DNA of 64,000 nt from Dicaeum eximium (taxonomy: Eukaryota > Chordata > Aves > Passeriformes > Dicaeidae), in the NCBI GenBank assembly GCA_013396995.1, contig VWZP01008545.1, positions 310,001 through 374,000 on the forward strand. Reading direction: 5' to 3'. The notes beneath the pieces are model-generated. The model worked only from the letters and a program-made list of their open reading frames with translations, was not told where the DNA came from and did no database searches. Below are positions 1 to 12,033 of the stretch, piece by piece. Within the stretch, counting starts at the first letter, position 1. The number at the start of each line of letters is the position of its first letter. A program made the translations under genes and the position numbers.

Positions 1-2985
1 TTGTTCCCTCAGACTCCGTACAGAAGTCAATTACACATTTACTGATAACGTGGCTTACCCTGCCAGAAGGGTACTTCCATTAATATTACATCTAGTATCA
101 GAATAAATGCAGAATAAAGGCAATTCTGTGGTTAAAACCCGTGATATCTTGATGGCCACTTTCTGAAAACAACAGTAAAATGTACCTATAGCAGTAACAA
201 GGTACAGAACCACATGACAGTTCTTCAGAGAAAGCCGAAGTGCTTTGAAAAAGATCAATTACTACAAAATCGTAGTGCACTGCTGTCAATCTTCTACCTT
301 CCTTTATAGTGAGAAATGAAATATAAATAGCCTTTGGCAGTAGGTTGGAGTATTCCTCGATTAAGGGGAGAGTTTGCAGTGAAGTCTAAGGCCAATTCTG
401 CTGACTTCCACGAGCAGTGCAATGTCCTATACTCCATTTTGCAAGGCAGGAAAAATAATTATCCCAACCCTGCTGCTTCCAGATGCCACTGATACTTCTT
501 CAGTCAGCTCTAATGAGAAATCAGCTCTCCATAGCCCAAATTGTTTAGGGTGCCCACGAGAAAAGTCTATGAAGAAGCCCTTTTTGACAGCTATTTAAAA
601 GGGGAAGACTGTTTTAAGGTAACCAGAAGACTAGGAAAAGGAAGCATTTTCCCGTTTCCTTACAATGGCCACAAAGAGCATGCAAAAATACCAGAAGTGT
701 GAGAAATAAGGAAAAGGTCATTGAGCCACTACTGCCTAAGAAAAAGATGTCTCATTTCTATTAATGTCAACTCAGAGAGGCCCAAGTGTGTCAGGCTTGG
801 CAAATGTCACCGGTGTTATTACCTCCTTGTCGAGTATTATGGGTGTGCTAAAGGTACATATTCTTCTAGATGGCTTTATGCTGATCTGGCAGGATAAGGC
901 CAATGAAGCATGAATAATGTGTGAATTTATACCATCATGAAAAGTGCTCATAACTACTTCTCTCCCTTGACATCTTCATAAAAAGGTATTTCATTACAGG
1001 ACACGGAAGATACTTTTCCAACTCGAACTCAGCTGCAAAGTAGAACCCGGATTTTGTTGTGAGCAGTTTAAAGCAGCAGAACTGAAGGTAAATTGTGTGC
1101 AACTCTGGGATAAAATGCTGCTAACTGGAGTCACCAGTCAGAGATGAGAGCCCATCTTCTGGGCTGGACTATCCACCAGCAAGCAGAGCTGTCAGAGCTG
1201 CATTTGGCAGCAGGGCCACAGCAGTTTGAGAGAACAGGGCAAGCACCATAACCTGCCACCTCTGGGTTTCCATGTGCTTGGACACAGAGAGCACAGACAT
1301 ACCTATCACTGTCCATCCCTGGGTTTTGTACAATTTACACTCCTTGTTCATCTCCACCTGAATGCCTTTTTCCAGCCTTACTTATAAAGCAATAATGAAC
1401 TTGTAACGCTGAGCAGGACACAAAATAAGCATGGGTGGTTTCTTTAGGGTGCCAAAACCTGCTCGAGACTGACAGAACAAACTAATTTTGATTTTAACCT
1501 CCTTGTCCTCTTCAGCATTAGTTCAGAATCTCAGCAATTCTAGAAAGAATATTACAGACTGAGCAAAAAGTGCTACATTTCACAACAGTAAGGCACACTA
1601 AGAAATAAGAGTAATTTTTCTCTTAAACTATCAAAGTAATTTAAAACCCTTAGTGAGAACCTTAATAGACAAGACCACTCTAGCTTCAAATGGGTTTTAA
1701 TGGGAGGGTAACCACAAGAATAAAATCAATTAATGAATACTATAAATAGATTAGTGAAAACTCTCAGCTCTTTTTCTTTTTCAAACATCCTCCTACCCCA
1801 CCACCCATGGAACTATTTCAAGAATAATATGATAAAACAGCCCACATAAGAAATAAAATACTGCTACCATTTGGAGTTCTTTACACTGAATTTTCTGGAA
1901 AGTTTATGTGAGTTTATAGTCCAAGAAACCTGAAGTGTTGTAACTACACTAACAATACATTCACATGGAAACAGAACACCATCAATTTTTGATGTATTTT
2001 GGCTGCATTTGGAATGTCAGAAATAAGATGCCTTGAAAGTTAAGCTTATTAGGAAACTTGGTCTATTTGATGAGTTGAGCCATTTATAAGTTTTGTCAAG
2101 CTACATCCTCTAAAAGCAGTAAAGACTTCTGAAAAACTTAGCCATAAGGTGTCAGTTGCAATGAAACTCAGATAAACACTAACAACCACACAAGTGCCTC
2201 TTGTATCTTTAGGGGAGGTAAAACCAGAGAAAACGCTTGATGTGAGCATTCAGAAATGAGAGAATATGCTTTCTGCTCCTCTTTAACATTTAAAGACTGA
2301 AAGAAGTGCTAACAGAGATGTAAATTCCACTGTTAAAGGATATCACGATATAAATAATCAGGCAGTGATTTGCTATGGAACGATGCAGAATCAATAACCA
2401 GTAACTGGGTGTTGAATCCACATGAATGGTGTTCCAAAGTCTTTCCATCATAATAAAGCATGGCAGAAAGGCAGATCTGACCTCCTTTTACTGATGTGAT
2501 TGTAATTACACAGTGTCATCTGAAAAAGAGCCAGAGGTCTCTCTTGGAGTACCTAAGCAATGAGCCACAGCTGTATTTCCCTTTCACAGCCTCTGAGAAT
2601 GGAGTGTGACAAAGGACAAGAGTGCTGTTGAGAGCGTGTACATGGCCAAGAGTATCAGATGTGGGGCTGTTCTCTTCTGCTGAGGCCACACAGAACTCCC
2701 ATTCATAAGAAGCAGATATGGTGAATTCAACAAAAGAGCAACCATAACAAAGGTGCACTAAGCAAGAACAAAGCTAAAGCAGGAATTAAACACCTCTCCC
2801 TGCATGCTGTTTAGGTAGGGATTTACTTTTCTAACATCTATGTGATAGTAAAGTAACCATGGAAATAGCCTATGAATGTTTATATATAGAGGTTCTCTGA
2901 TTGTGCATCATAGTTGTTTCATTCGTAGCTTTTAAAGAATGTGAATTAAGTTATCCAATTAGTCCATGTTTGTTCTTTTAATTAC
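1..2985. other. Unique non-coding DNA, no gene seen
   Basis: AT-rich single-copy-looking sequence. The longest ATG-started frame is about 80 codons (minus strand, 2516-2758) and has no domain-like composition, signal peptide or flanking splice signals. No recognisable transposon, microsatellite or RNA gene is present. Confidence 0.6.
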
Positions 2986-3007
2986 TTCTGTTCCTCTGCA
3001 TCCTCAA

Positions 3008-3060
3008 TGATGCAATTTGTGCCCTCTGATGTCACAGAGGGTAATGCCAGACATATAAAA
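3008..3060 (+). promoter_or_regulatory. Compact cluster of promoter-like motifs (CARE, CRE-like, TATA-like)
   Basis: Three motif-like words lie within about 50 bases. TGATGCAAT at 3008-3016 matches the C/EBP-ATF composite (amino-acid response) core. TGATGTCA at 3027-3034 is one base from a CRE and sits in a 7 bp perfect inverted repeat, CCCTCTG/CAGAGGG, at 3022-3028 and 3035-3041. A TATAAAA word follows at 3054-3060. The order resembles a small promoter, but no open reading frame or clear transcript follows. Short motifs like these arise often by chance in AT-rich DNA, so the function is inferred. Confidence 0.2.
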
Positions 3061-4930
3061 CCACTGACAGTGGAAAGTTCCATAAAGATTTCCACAGAAC
3101 AGATTTATTCACTATTGCTGTGAAGTGTGGGAGAGCTCATACAGACCTCACTGATCTACACCAGGTCAAGCTAAGGTTAGATAAACTCAGTTACATAATT
3201 GGCTGACTTTTCTATGTGTTTCTACCAGACAAACATATCCACACCCCGAGAATTTATAGTTCTTATCAGGAAGCTTGAGTAATTAATAATTTATCAATTT
3301 CAGCAGTACAATTTTTCCATAAGACTTATGATGGTGAATTAGAAATCAGTTATGTTCTGAGGAGGGATTTAGGCATTGTCATGATAACCTGAATGCATAT
3401 AACCTGATAAACTCTTTGTTTACATGGACTTCCACCCCAACAGAGTCACTCTGTGACCATACCTCCTCTCCACTGTGATCAAACTGATTTAAAATAAATC
3501 TGCCTCATGTATACACCAGTCATTCATTGACATTTCACTTCAATTGACCCCAAGGGATTTATTAACCAGAACCTCAGTCATGCTGCCTCAGAGGTCCTAA
3601 CACCATCTTCCCAAGCTGCATGCCCCAGGCCCTTCAGGAATCCAGATGCTGACTGATGTGGGGCTCTGAAGAGGGAAGGTCAGATGTGAAATAGCAGATG
3701 TGCCCACACAGAAAACTGAGTCACCAAACCTTTGGTGATGTCTAAATACTAAACTATTGATCCAAGAGCAAGACACCTAAATTCTGGTTAGATTTAGAAA
3801 AGACAGGACAGAGTACACACATGCACTGCTCCACAGGAAACCTCATCGCATCATGAAGTGTTGCTAAGATAAAAGAGATGAGATTGTACTGAGGTGCTCC
3901 TCCACTTCCATTTCTTGTAGAAGAGATGTGAATGACACTGGGAACACTTCCACCTGCAATGAACTCTTTGTTCTGAATATATCAGAGCAGTCAGAACAAT
4001 TTCAAGCAAGCATACAGGATATAGCAGACAAAATGAGTAAGTTAAATTCTCCTAATTCAAGATCAAATGAGGAAATAAGTTCAGAAGAAGAACCTGTTTG
4101 AAAAGCTCTTGCAAATCAAACTTAATAGGAAGCACTAGGAAATATTTGGATTTTAAAAAGCATATTGAAGCATGACGGACCAGCTTGATGAGCTGAGCCT
4201 TTTGGAAAGCAAGAAATAAAAGTCTGAGCAGGTGCTTGGTCTTCCTCTTAGTCACACATTCAAGACAAAGCAAAGGCTAATTAGCAAGAAGTTCACTGGT
4301 TATAGCACGTGTTCAAATGAGCCAGAATTAACCAGATGAGTACAAACTTACTTAATTTCTGTGTTCTTTAGAGTAGCTAAAGATTATTCAAGGCATCCGG
4401 TACCTGTTTGTCTTTGTATATTCTAAAGACAAACAAAAATCAAACATCTTGCAACAAACTGAGGAAACAAACACTTGGAATTAATTAAGACTGAAGTCTG
4501 ACTTAACAACATTGTTTTGTCACACTGTCTGCCTAAATCACTGCAGGAAAACACCAATTCACTCCTTCAATGTCTGTGCAACTATCCTTGGCTTACAGAG
4601 GATGTAAACTCCCAGTCAAACAGAGTATGACAATCACAGAAAAATGCAAAAGTATCATTTGAGTAATGTGATTAGTCCCACAGAAGCTGTAACCACATCC
4701 CTGCAGTTAATCATGTAGCTAAGTGCTCTTCCTAGCTCAGACCCTAAACCAGCAGCTCAGTGCAGAATTACACTTTCATAAGGACACAACCCATTGTCTA
4801 TATTAAGACATTCCACATGCACCTCTTTTCATCTGTCAAGGGGACACATTTGTACCTCTTGTGTTTGTGTTTAAAGTTATTGTGCATGTCTCAGGCATTC
4901 TCATTTTAAAAGGTCTAGATGTATGGGTAC
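3061..4930. other. Unique non-coding DNA, no gene seen
   Basis: Apart from chance frames under 75 codons I see nothing: no repeat family, no simple-sequence tract of note and no RNA-like structure. Confidence 0.55.
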
Positions 4931-4994
4931 ATTCAATAAAATTCTCAATAATTCAATATTCAATAAAATACTCAAAATCCATATTTATATGGAT
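4931..4994. repeat. Short AT-rich tandem duplication ending in a small palindrome
   Basis: ATTCAATAAAAT recurs at 4931 and 4958 (period 27, about 20 bases each, few differences). It is followed at 4977-4994 by an inverted repeat, ATCCATAT/ATATGGAT, with a 2-base centre. This is probably replication slippage in AT-rich DNA. Confidence 0.55.
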
Positions 4995-7900
4995 TTGCAA
5001 CTCTTTGTTGAAAAAAGAACTGGCCAGGAATCAATTCATAATCACAACTCACATATTTTTATCAAATGTAATATACATAAATGTATAGACAGACATATCA
5101 AAATATATGCAGAGGGAGCAAGATGAAGTACTGGAATGATCAGCTTAGTCCAAACACAGACATAACATGGGAAAAAAAGCACCACTTGCTGTATTTAGGA
5201 GCTGCAAAGCTTGGAGGTGAGGTGGTTGGTGTTTTTATTTTGGGAGTGTTGGTGGGGGAAGGAGAAGACCTCTGTTTCAGACCTCTTTTTGGTTTTGTTA
5301 TTGTTTTTAATACAGCCTAAACCCCATCTCCCACACGGGCCAGGCTGGACCCCCACCATGACCTAATGACAGGCTGCCAGGCACTCCAGCAGAAACATTT
5401 GTCTGGCAGTGGCTGAACCCCCTGGGTACCCCTCATGTCTCATTATTCCAATTACACTGAGACCTGTGCCACCAGCTTCAGCTAAATCCACTGTGACACC
5501 TGTGTCCAGAGGCCTGGACTATCCCCTGTTCCTGACCAGGGGCAGGTAGCCACATGGTTTTGTTCAGTATGTTAAAGCTTTTTATGTGGAGTAAAGATGA
5601 GCATTACACCATAGAAAGGCTGACAAACACAGCACACCTGGGCTCCTTATTTAGCTGTGTTTTGCTGAGCACAGGAAACAGTTTTCATTACATGCCAGGG
5701 AAATAACTGTAAGAACAGACCCTGCTTCAAAACTGAGAATCAACCATGCTGCAGCCAAAAGCAGTGCCAAACTGGGACAGGTGTACAGTAAGTGAGCAGG
5801 TGGAAGATAAACCCCATTGTGGGAAGCTCAAGGATGCCTATCTCACCACAAAGAACACGTGTGTCTCTAGGACTGGTTCAGTTTTTACTCTCTGCTTCTA
5901 CTGGGACTGAGTTTCTGCTCTGGAACACACCACAGGAAAATGGGAGATCACAAAAGCATGTTTGGAACCCTCCCCAGCTTTTCAAATTAAGGACTATTTC
6001 TGCAGCAGAGCTGTCCTTTCCTTCCTAATGAGCTAAAGTAGTTCATTAGGTTTCTGATCAAAAATAGCTCCAAAAGTAAAATTAAAAAGAGTAAAAATTG
6101 TGCCCTTGAGCAGGTAGAAAAACATATTTAGTGATATTGTGTTAAAATAAAGATATTGCTCATTCTGACCTGAGCCAGTAAGGGAGAATCAAAGCCTGGA
6201 AACCCAGGGTAGCTGTCAGGGGTTTGCTTGCTCTAGGATTGTGTTCCCTCCTCTAGGAATGCATCAAATGCACATGCCACAGGGACAACCTCTGACATAA
6301 TTTCTCCAAACCTGCAGTATTACACAGACAAGAGAGGACTTGCTGAACACAAAGGACCAAGTAATTTCAGTTTTATAGCTCCTGTGCTTAGGTTGGGGTT
6401 CTGACTTTCAGTCAGCATTTTTAGCTGTCAGATTTTGGAGAGGAAAGAACAAAAGCAAAGCAGCAGCAAATAAAATGAGGGCAGTATGTAGCACCACAGT
6501 TGAAAAGAACAGCTACAAGCTGTTGCAACATCTAGAATTCTCAGAAAGGGTAGAGTTAAATATGAAATACTCCATAAAATAAGATACATAATTTTTCCTG
6601 CATTCAGTGTAGGCAAACAGTGAACTCCACAACACAGCCAGTCACTGCAATCAGTTTTGAGCCACATGTCAACAATGTGTGCCTGTGCAAGCTGAGAGAA
6701 AGAGGTAGCAGTGAGATGGAAATGCAGCCTGCATCAAAAATTGCTCACTGAGGTTAGACTGCCTTCCCACTTCACTGAAGTCAGGTGCAAATCTCTTACA
6801 AGATGAGTCCTCAGCAACAGGCTGCTTTCCTTAAAATTCTTGTGCTTTCCAATAAGTATCATAAATACAAACCTTAAGCACAGCAGTGGTTGCACTTTTT
6901 TTCTTTTCTTGAAATCAATCATTTATAGATTAATTATAGAAACTTTTTTTTAAACTGTAGATTTGTCTCAAGCAGAGATGAGCCATGAATTGAAGTGTAA
7001 TCACCTTAATAGCAATTATATATGTAAGTTTCACCTCCATTGCACTTCGAAAATTTCCTTAATTAATGAAATGTCTTTCTGCCATGCTAAATGCAGCAAC
7101 CCAGAAGTCTGGATTCCAGCTGCTTGGGAGGGATGAACATCCTGCAAGATTTTTGCCTACCCAGCACAGTGCCTGGCCCAAAGCCTCTCATTTAGAATCC
7201 AGAAGCACACCCAGCCTGTAAAGTGACCTGCTACAGCAGGAAGGAAATCATCCCTGCCCATGTTCATGCATTTCTTGTATTAAACAGGGCCCCCAGACAA
7301 TTGAGAAGCAGTGGGTCCTGCACAGCACAAAATGTTTCTCTCACCTTGGCAGGCAGCACTGCCAGGAAGCCACCAGCTCAACACAACTCAGCCTGAATTA
7401 GCTATTACTTGTTAAATGCAGGACTGGACACATAAGAATAGCAGCAATGCAAGATTATTTACTGACTTTGAGTTTCAGGGCTGTTTAATGTCATTATAAG
7501 AAAGTGGTACCAGCTACTTTACCTGCGGAAACTATGGCTGTGTAGAAACAAATAATGGGGGAAATGCTGCCAGTTTGCAATGTTTTACAGTAAAAAAAAA
7601 CCAACAAACTCAGAAAGCCCTGAAAAATCAAACCACTTTCTGAGTAAAAAAGCTTTTACAAAGTTTGGCAACATGAAGTAGAGATTAACTCAAGGCTCAG
7701 AGGTCAGTAACAGTGCTCCTAGGGAACACTACTCAGTATTTTGAATCAGGCTTTTAGAAACTCTCAGTTCCTGAGTAGCAGTCAAAAACTCACAGGAATT
7801 ATTATTTTCTCCTGATTATAAATTCTGGGGGAAACAACATCATGCATGTGATTGAAATTCTCACATAACCTAATAATTGCTCACTCTTCTTTTTAAAATA

Positions 7901-9015
7901 CTATTTTAATAACTCTAAGCAGAGTATTTGATTTGAAAAGCTAAACAAGTTGTTGCAAGAACAGGTTATTTTTTTTTTAGTCTTGGAGTTGATAAGGAGG
8001 ATATTTGGAAGCTGCAGCAATAGTACATGCTCCTTGACTCATCAGGTATCACTGGCAACATATTATTTATATAAACCAAAATGTAAGAGGTGTTTCATAA
8101 AGATTACTTGGGAATTACTTCTGTGCACACACATGCTTCATTAGGTATGTTAAATAGAATAATGGTAGGCTGTAGAAATATCAACTCTCATGTAATAAAA
8201 CCATAACAGAGTTTTAAGGTTTTTGCTCCTCTTTTTTGCAGATTTGGAAATAAGAGTTGACAAGCAAGAAAAGGGAGAAAAGAAATGGGGCTAAGCAACC
8301 CAGATATAAATACTTGTGTAGTACCTCTTAAATGGGCTCCAAATGGTTCCTCAGGCCAAGCAGGGAGTATTTAAGCCTTAACATACAAACTTCAAAGCCA
8401 GTTGCACAGTATTGCTCACTCGTGCTATAATCTCTCAAAAAAAACCAAAAAACCAAAAAACCTCATGGCTGATATAAACGAAAATCTCATGTTCTTTCAT
8501 CTATTTCTTCACCATTCTAACAAGCATTTACCAAATTTGCCAGTGATATATTTAGACAACAAAATGAGGGCTGAGTGCTTGCAACTGCCTTTTTTTTGTA
8601 TGCATGGGGAAGTGATCAGCAATTGTAGAATCTCACTTGGAGACCTGCTCATTTTAAGTTTCCATGAAACAGAGGCATGGTCCTTCAAAAACATATCACA
8701 GGGGTTCCCCATAAGCAATTTTTAAAATGGCATTTTCTTATCCATACAAATGTAAGTCAAATAAAATTACTCCACAGCTGCTGGGTTCCTAGCTTTTCTA
8801 ATTGTATTTATTCACTGATTTCCTTGGCATTTCAAAGTGGAACTAGAAACAAAAGCAAACAAAAAAAAAAAATCCCAACCCAACAAACACAATGCATACA
8901 TTGATGAAACCTCCTGAGTGCTTTAACATAATCCAAGGCAATTTTCTCCAAGAAACAAAATGAATGAAATTTGCTTATGGACCCCTAAGCTTTGCAAACC
9001 CTTCAACTAGAACAA
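4995..9015. other. Unique non-coding DNA with short low-complexity tracts
   Basis: No gene is supported. From about 5209 to 5310 the plus strand is strongly G/T-biased, with several GG and GGG runs. 8437-8462 is an A-rich tract interrupted by CC, of the (CAAAAA)n kind. Short A or T runs occur near 7591, 7969 and 8861. The longest frame is 107 codons (8402-8725) and overlaps an antisense frame of 69 codons, with no recognisable domain. Confidence 0.55.
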
Positions 9016-9019
9016 GAGA

Positions 9020-9260
9020 AATGTGTGGCTGGAAGCCAATCGGCAGCCAAATGTGTTAGATGTGTTCCATTTATTATTAATGTGACAACATTCTATACAG
9101 CAGCAACAGGGCAGGCAAGTAAAGGGTTGCCATGGAGATAAGTTACTCAAGATGCAGCTAAAAATACTCCCTTCTTCCCTTACTGTAATAAATATTGCAT
9201 TATGTGAAGGCTAACAATGATGATATCAAATGCCATCTCACAAAGGCTTCCAGCTGTGAG
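9020..9260. promoter_or_regulatory. Candidate conserved non-coding / enhancer-like block
   Basis: Motif-dense non-coding sequence. GTTGCC at 9126-9131 is an RFX half-site, and AGATAA (GATA-type) follows at 9136-9141. TTATTATTAATG-type homeodomain words lie near 9070. No frame and no repeat family explains the block. That it is an enhancer is inferred from motif density alone; interspecies conservation would be needed to support it. Confidence 0.2.
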
Positions 9261-10031
9261 CATTCTGGCTATCTAATGGGCTGCCCCATGGACACGCAGC
9301 ACTTCTTGCCTGTGGATGTCAAAAGAGCCTTTTTTTGCCCTTATTACATGGTTAAATGTTAGGTGGCAGCTGTTGGCATTATTAGGACAAAATATTGCTC
9401 CCTACTCAGGGTAGATTTCTTACACCACTGTGACTCTGGGGGATTACAGTCGTGTTCTGGGAGGAGATGCAGCTTAAACTGGAAAACAAACATAAGGAAA
9501 TGTCCTTTGAACAAGATCACAGGAGGTTATTCAGCCTTGTCTCTGAGGACTGTGGTTACACATTTCACCATTTTGCTGCTCACCAGGAGCCTTAAGATTA
9601 CCAAAGATTCTAACAGTACCTATTAATCAGAGGGAAAAAAAAAATCAGGCTTTTTGGAAGGACTCCTTTCCACCTACAGCTTTCTTGTAGTTTAGATATG
9701 TCCAAACAGCATCAGAGTTTTTATAGAGTTGGAAAAAAGCTATGTTGCAACATTCTTTGCCCTTCACAGGAAGTTTTTAAAAACACAAAGCTTCCATTTT
9801 TTAGTTTCACTTTTTCTGCTTCAGTAAAACTTTTCAATGACTCTGATATGAAGTGAATCTTAATCAACCAATTTAGCTGAGAGATTAAAATATTTAATAC
9901 CAGAGCAAAACGTAATTCAGGTCTTTGCTAATGTCAATAACCATTCTTACTTTTTCTCTGCTTATGATCTTTAAAAGATGGAATTCACATTTATTTCTTA
10001 GTTTATCATCTAATTGAACAAAGGACTTATT
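9261..10031. other. Unique non-coding DNA, no gene seen
   Basis: Contains only chance frames (longest 87 codons at 9363-9626, plus strand) and short A or T runs. No repeat family is recognised. Confidence 0.5.
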
Positions 10032-10112
10032 TTCATAGAATCCCAGGGTATACAGGTGGGAAAAGATCTCATCAATCATCCAAGCTGTGTCCTTGTTAAA
10101 GCCTGCTACAGA
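10032..10112 (-). mobile_element. CR1 LINE 3' end fragment (degraded)
   Basis: The plus strand carries TCATAGAATC at 10033-10042, then a GATCTCATCAATCATCCAA-like stretch. This is the reverse complement of the conserved 3' terminus of avian CR1 LINEs (TCATAGAATC, about 35 bases, GATCATCTAGTCCAA). The element therefore lies on the minus strand. It is short and diverged, a dead 5'-truncated copy; CR1 retroposes with severe 5' truncation. The boundaries are approximate. Confidence 0.6.
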
Positions 10113-11068
10113 GTAGTAGGTCATGTCTGGCCTTTTTTCAGTCAGAAACTCACCTTCAGCACTGTAACAACAGAGCTTCTTGCCAATACACATAATCATA
10201 TATAAAATTATCATATTTACAACTCAGTTTAAATATTTTCATTTTGTTTAGGGTGATAGTATGCTTATTTTTTAATAGAATAAGCTATAGCTTAAAAAAT
10301 AGGATAATAATTACACTTGAAAAACCCAGGAATTGTTCCTAGAGAAACAGAAGGCAGGGTGGAAGTTTTAATTTTGCCATTTCTCAAAGTGCAAGGCTGT
10401 ATCTGCTGTTAACAGGCAGCAAAAAGCACACATGGGAAACACAACCAGGGAATTCAAGAAAATGGGGTAGCACTACACAAAACTTCTGCCAGCGTGTCCC
10501 AGGAGCACAGAGCTCTGTGATCAGCACCATCTCCCCTGCAGGGGCACACTTCATCACTTTGCTGAGAGCAGGAGCCTCCCCCTGACAGCACACACAGCCA
10601 CTTCCTTCAGGAACACTGTTTTTAACTATCATTTTCCCTCTTTTTCTGTGTGCACTCTCCTCTTGCCCTTGATGGCACAAAAATGAGCTCTCTAACACTA
10701 CCCCCAAGCACGCTCAGCTGCTGGCTGAGTAAACACAGGAGCAAGTCTGTCCTGCACAGCAGGTGAGCCCACACTCACAGAAATGTCTGGATACTTACTC
10801 AAAAGAAAAAGCACTCCTGAAAACAGGCCTCCCCTCCATGCCTAATTCCTGCTTCTCCCCTTTACCTAAAGAGGTTACTTCATTTTAAATGCTCACCTGG
10901 GCTCAAACCCCACCGAGCCTTTAAGCATGGGCTTTGTGGTTTATTTGTTGGCTCTAAAGGATTTACCACACTCTTGGCACGGGATTAATGATATCCCTAC
11001 TACCATTTCATGGATAATAATTTGACTCAGATGTGCCTGTGGCTCTGTAAACTCTCTCCAATTGACTC
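10113..11068. other. Non-coding DNA between two CR1 pieces
   Basis: No gene is supported. The longest frame is 107 codons (10384-10707, minus), with no domain. The stretch is flanked by two minus-strand CR1 fragments that come from adjacent parts of the consensus, so part of it could be a later insertion (see findings). I recognise no transposon ends. Confidence 0.4.
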
Positions 11069-11270
11069 TCCAACACCTGCCACTACACCAGGTTGCTTAA
11101 AGCCCCATCCAGCCTGTCCTCAAGTACCAGCAAGGATGGAGCATCCACTGATTCTCCAGACAACCTGCTCCAAAAGGGATTTATCCCTTAAATAGCCTGT
11201 TCCAGATTCATGATTCTCCCTGAAACAGCATAGAGCAATTTCCTTCTATTTCAAGGGAACCTCCTGCTCC
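11069..11270 (-). mobile_element. CR1 LINE fragment, near-3' region (degraded)
   Basis: The plus strand shows ACCAGGTTGCTTAAAGCCCC followed by ATCCAGCCTG, then AAGGATGGAGCATCCACTG, CTCCAGACAACCTG and, further on, AGCAATTTCCTTCTAT. In this order they match the reverse complement of the CR1 region about 80-270 bases from the 3' end (ACCAGGTTGCTCAGAGCCCC, CCAGCCTG, GGATGGGGCATCCAC, GGGCAACCTG, AATTTCTTCCTAAT). It is minus-strand oriented, with several small indels and no reading frame left. The end near 11270 is approximate. Confidence 0.75.
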
Positions 11271-11919
11271 CTGTGCTCTGCCATGCAGGTGGAATCACAG
11301 TGACCTTGGATGATACATTTGCTGGACAAGCCTCCAGAGGGCTGCATTATTTCTGGAGTGAGGCTTCCTGTCAGATGTTGTAATACATGGCATAGATGCC
11401 TGTTCCTCACAGACACGTTGCTTGGAAAAAGCATTCTCTTGTTTTTCACATCCATTACATAGAGGAGAGTTAAGAAAAAGAAAAACTGCTTTTAAGCATC
11501 ACCTGGTTGTGTTTGCTCCCACCAAATCCTCCCCCCCACTTTTTCATTTGTCAAATCTTATGGTTTACATATAACAATTATAATAGCACAGATAATAAAA
11601 ACAACAAAAAACCCCAAACCAAATATCAGATATAGAAAAAACCCTGGGGAATGGTGTTTTTAGGAAAGGACTGATTTGTACAGGACTGTGATTACACTGC
11701 ATAAATACACTTCAGTGGCTGAAGATGTCAATCTACAGCAGAAGGGACTCTCAGAAGGACAATGTTTATCTTCTAATTTAGAATCCTTGTTAGCTGAGCA
11801 GAGGGACACCAGGACAGCACCGGCTACATTTTTACAATGGAGTGTATTACCCCTTCAAAAGGGGGAAAAAAAAAAGTGAAAAGCAAAGTTCTTGAGGTGC
11901 TCTGGGTGGTTTGTGTATT
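11271..11919. other. Non-coding DNA, no gene seen
   Basis: Mostly unique sequence. 11590-11645 is A/C-rich. The CR1 similarity of the preceding element may continue faintly to about 11280, but I cannot align it further. Confidence 0.45.
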
Positions 11920-12033
11920 TCTGGTTTTTTTGGTTGTTTTTTTTTTTTTTTTTTTTTTTTTNTTTTTTTTTTTTTTTTGTTGGTTTTGGTGTTTTTGTCT
12001 GTAGGTTGGGATTTTTCCTTGTTGTTTTGTTAT
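11920..12033. repeat. T-rich low-complexity tract with 42-base poly-T and one N
   Basis: An uninterrupted T run spans 11937-11978 except for an N at 11962. It is flanked by GGTTTTTTTGG-type and TTGGTTTTGG-type sequence. It could be the reverse-complement A-tail of an unidentified retroposon or a plain homopolymer expansion. The N shows that the assembly could not resolve the run, so the true length is uncertain. Confidence 0.85.
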
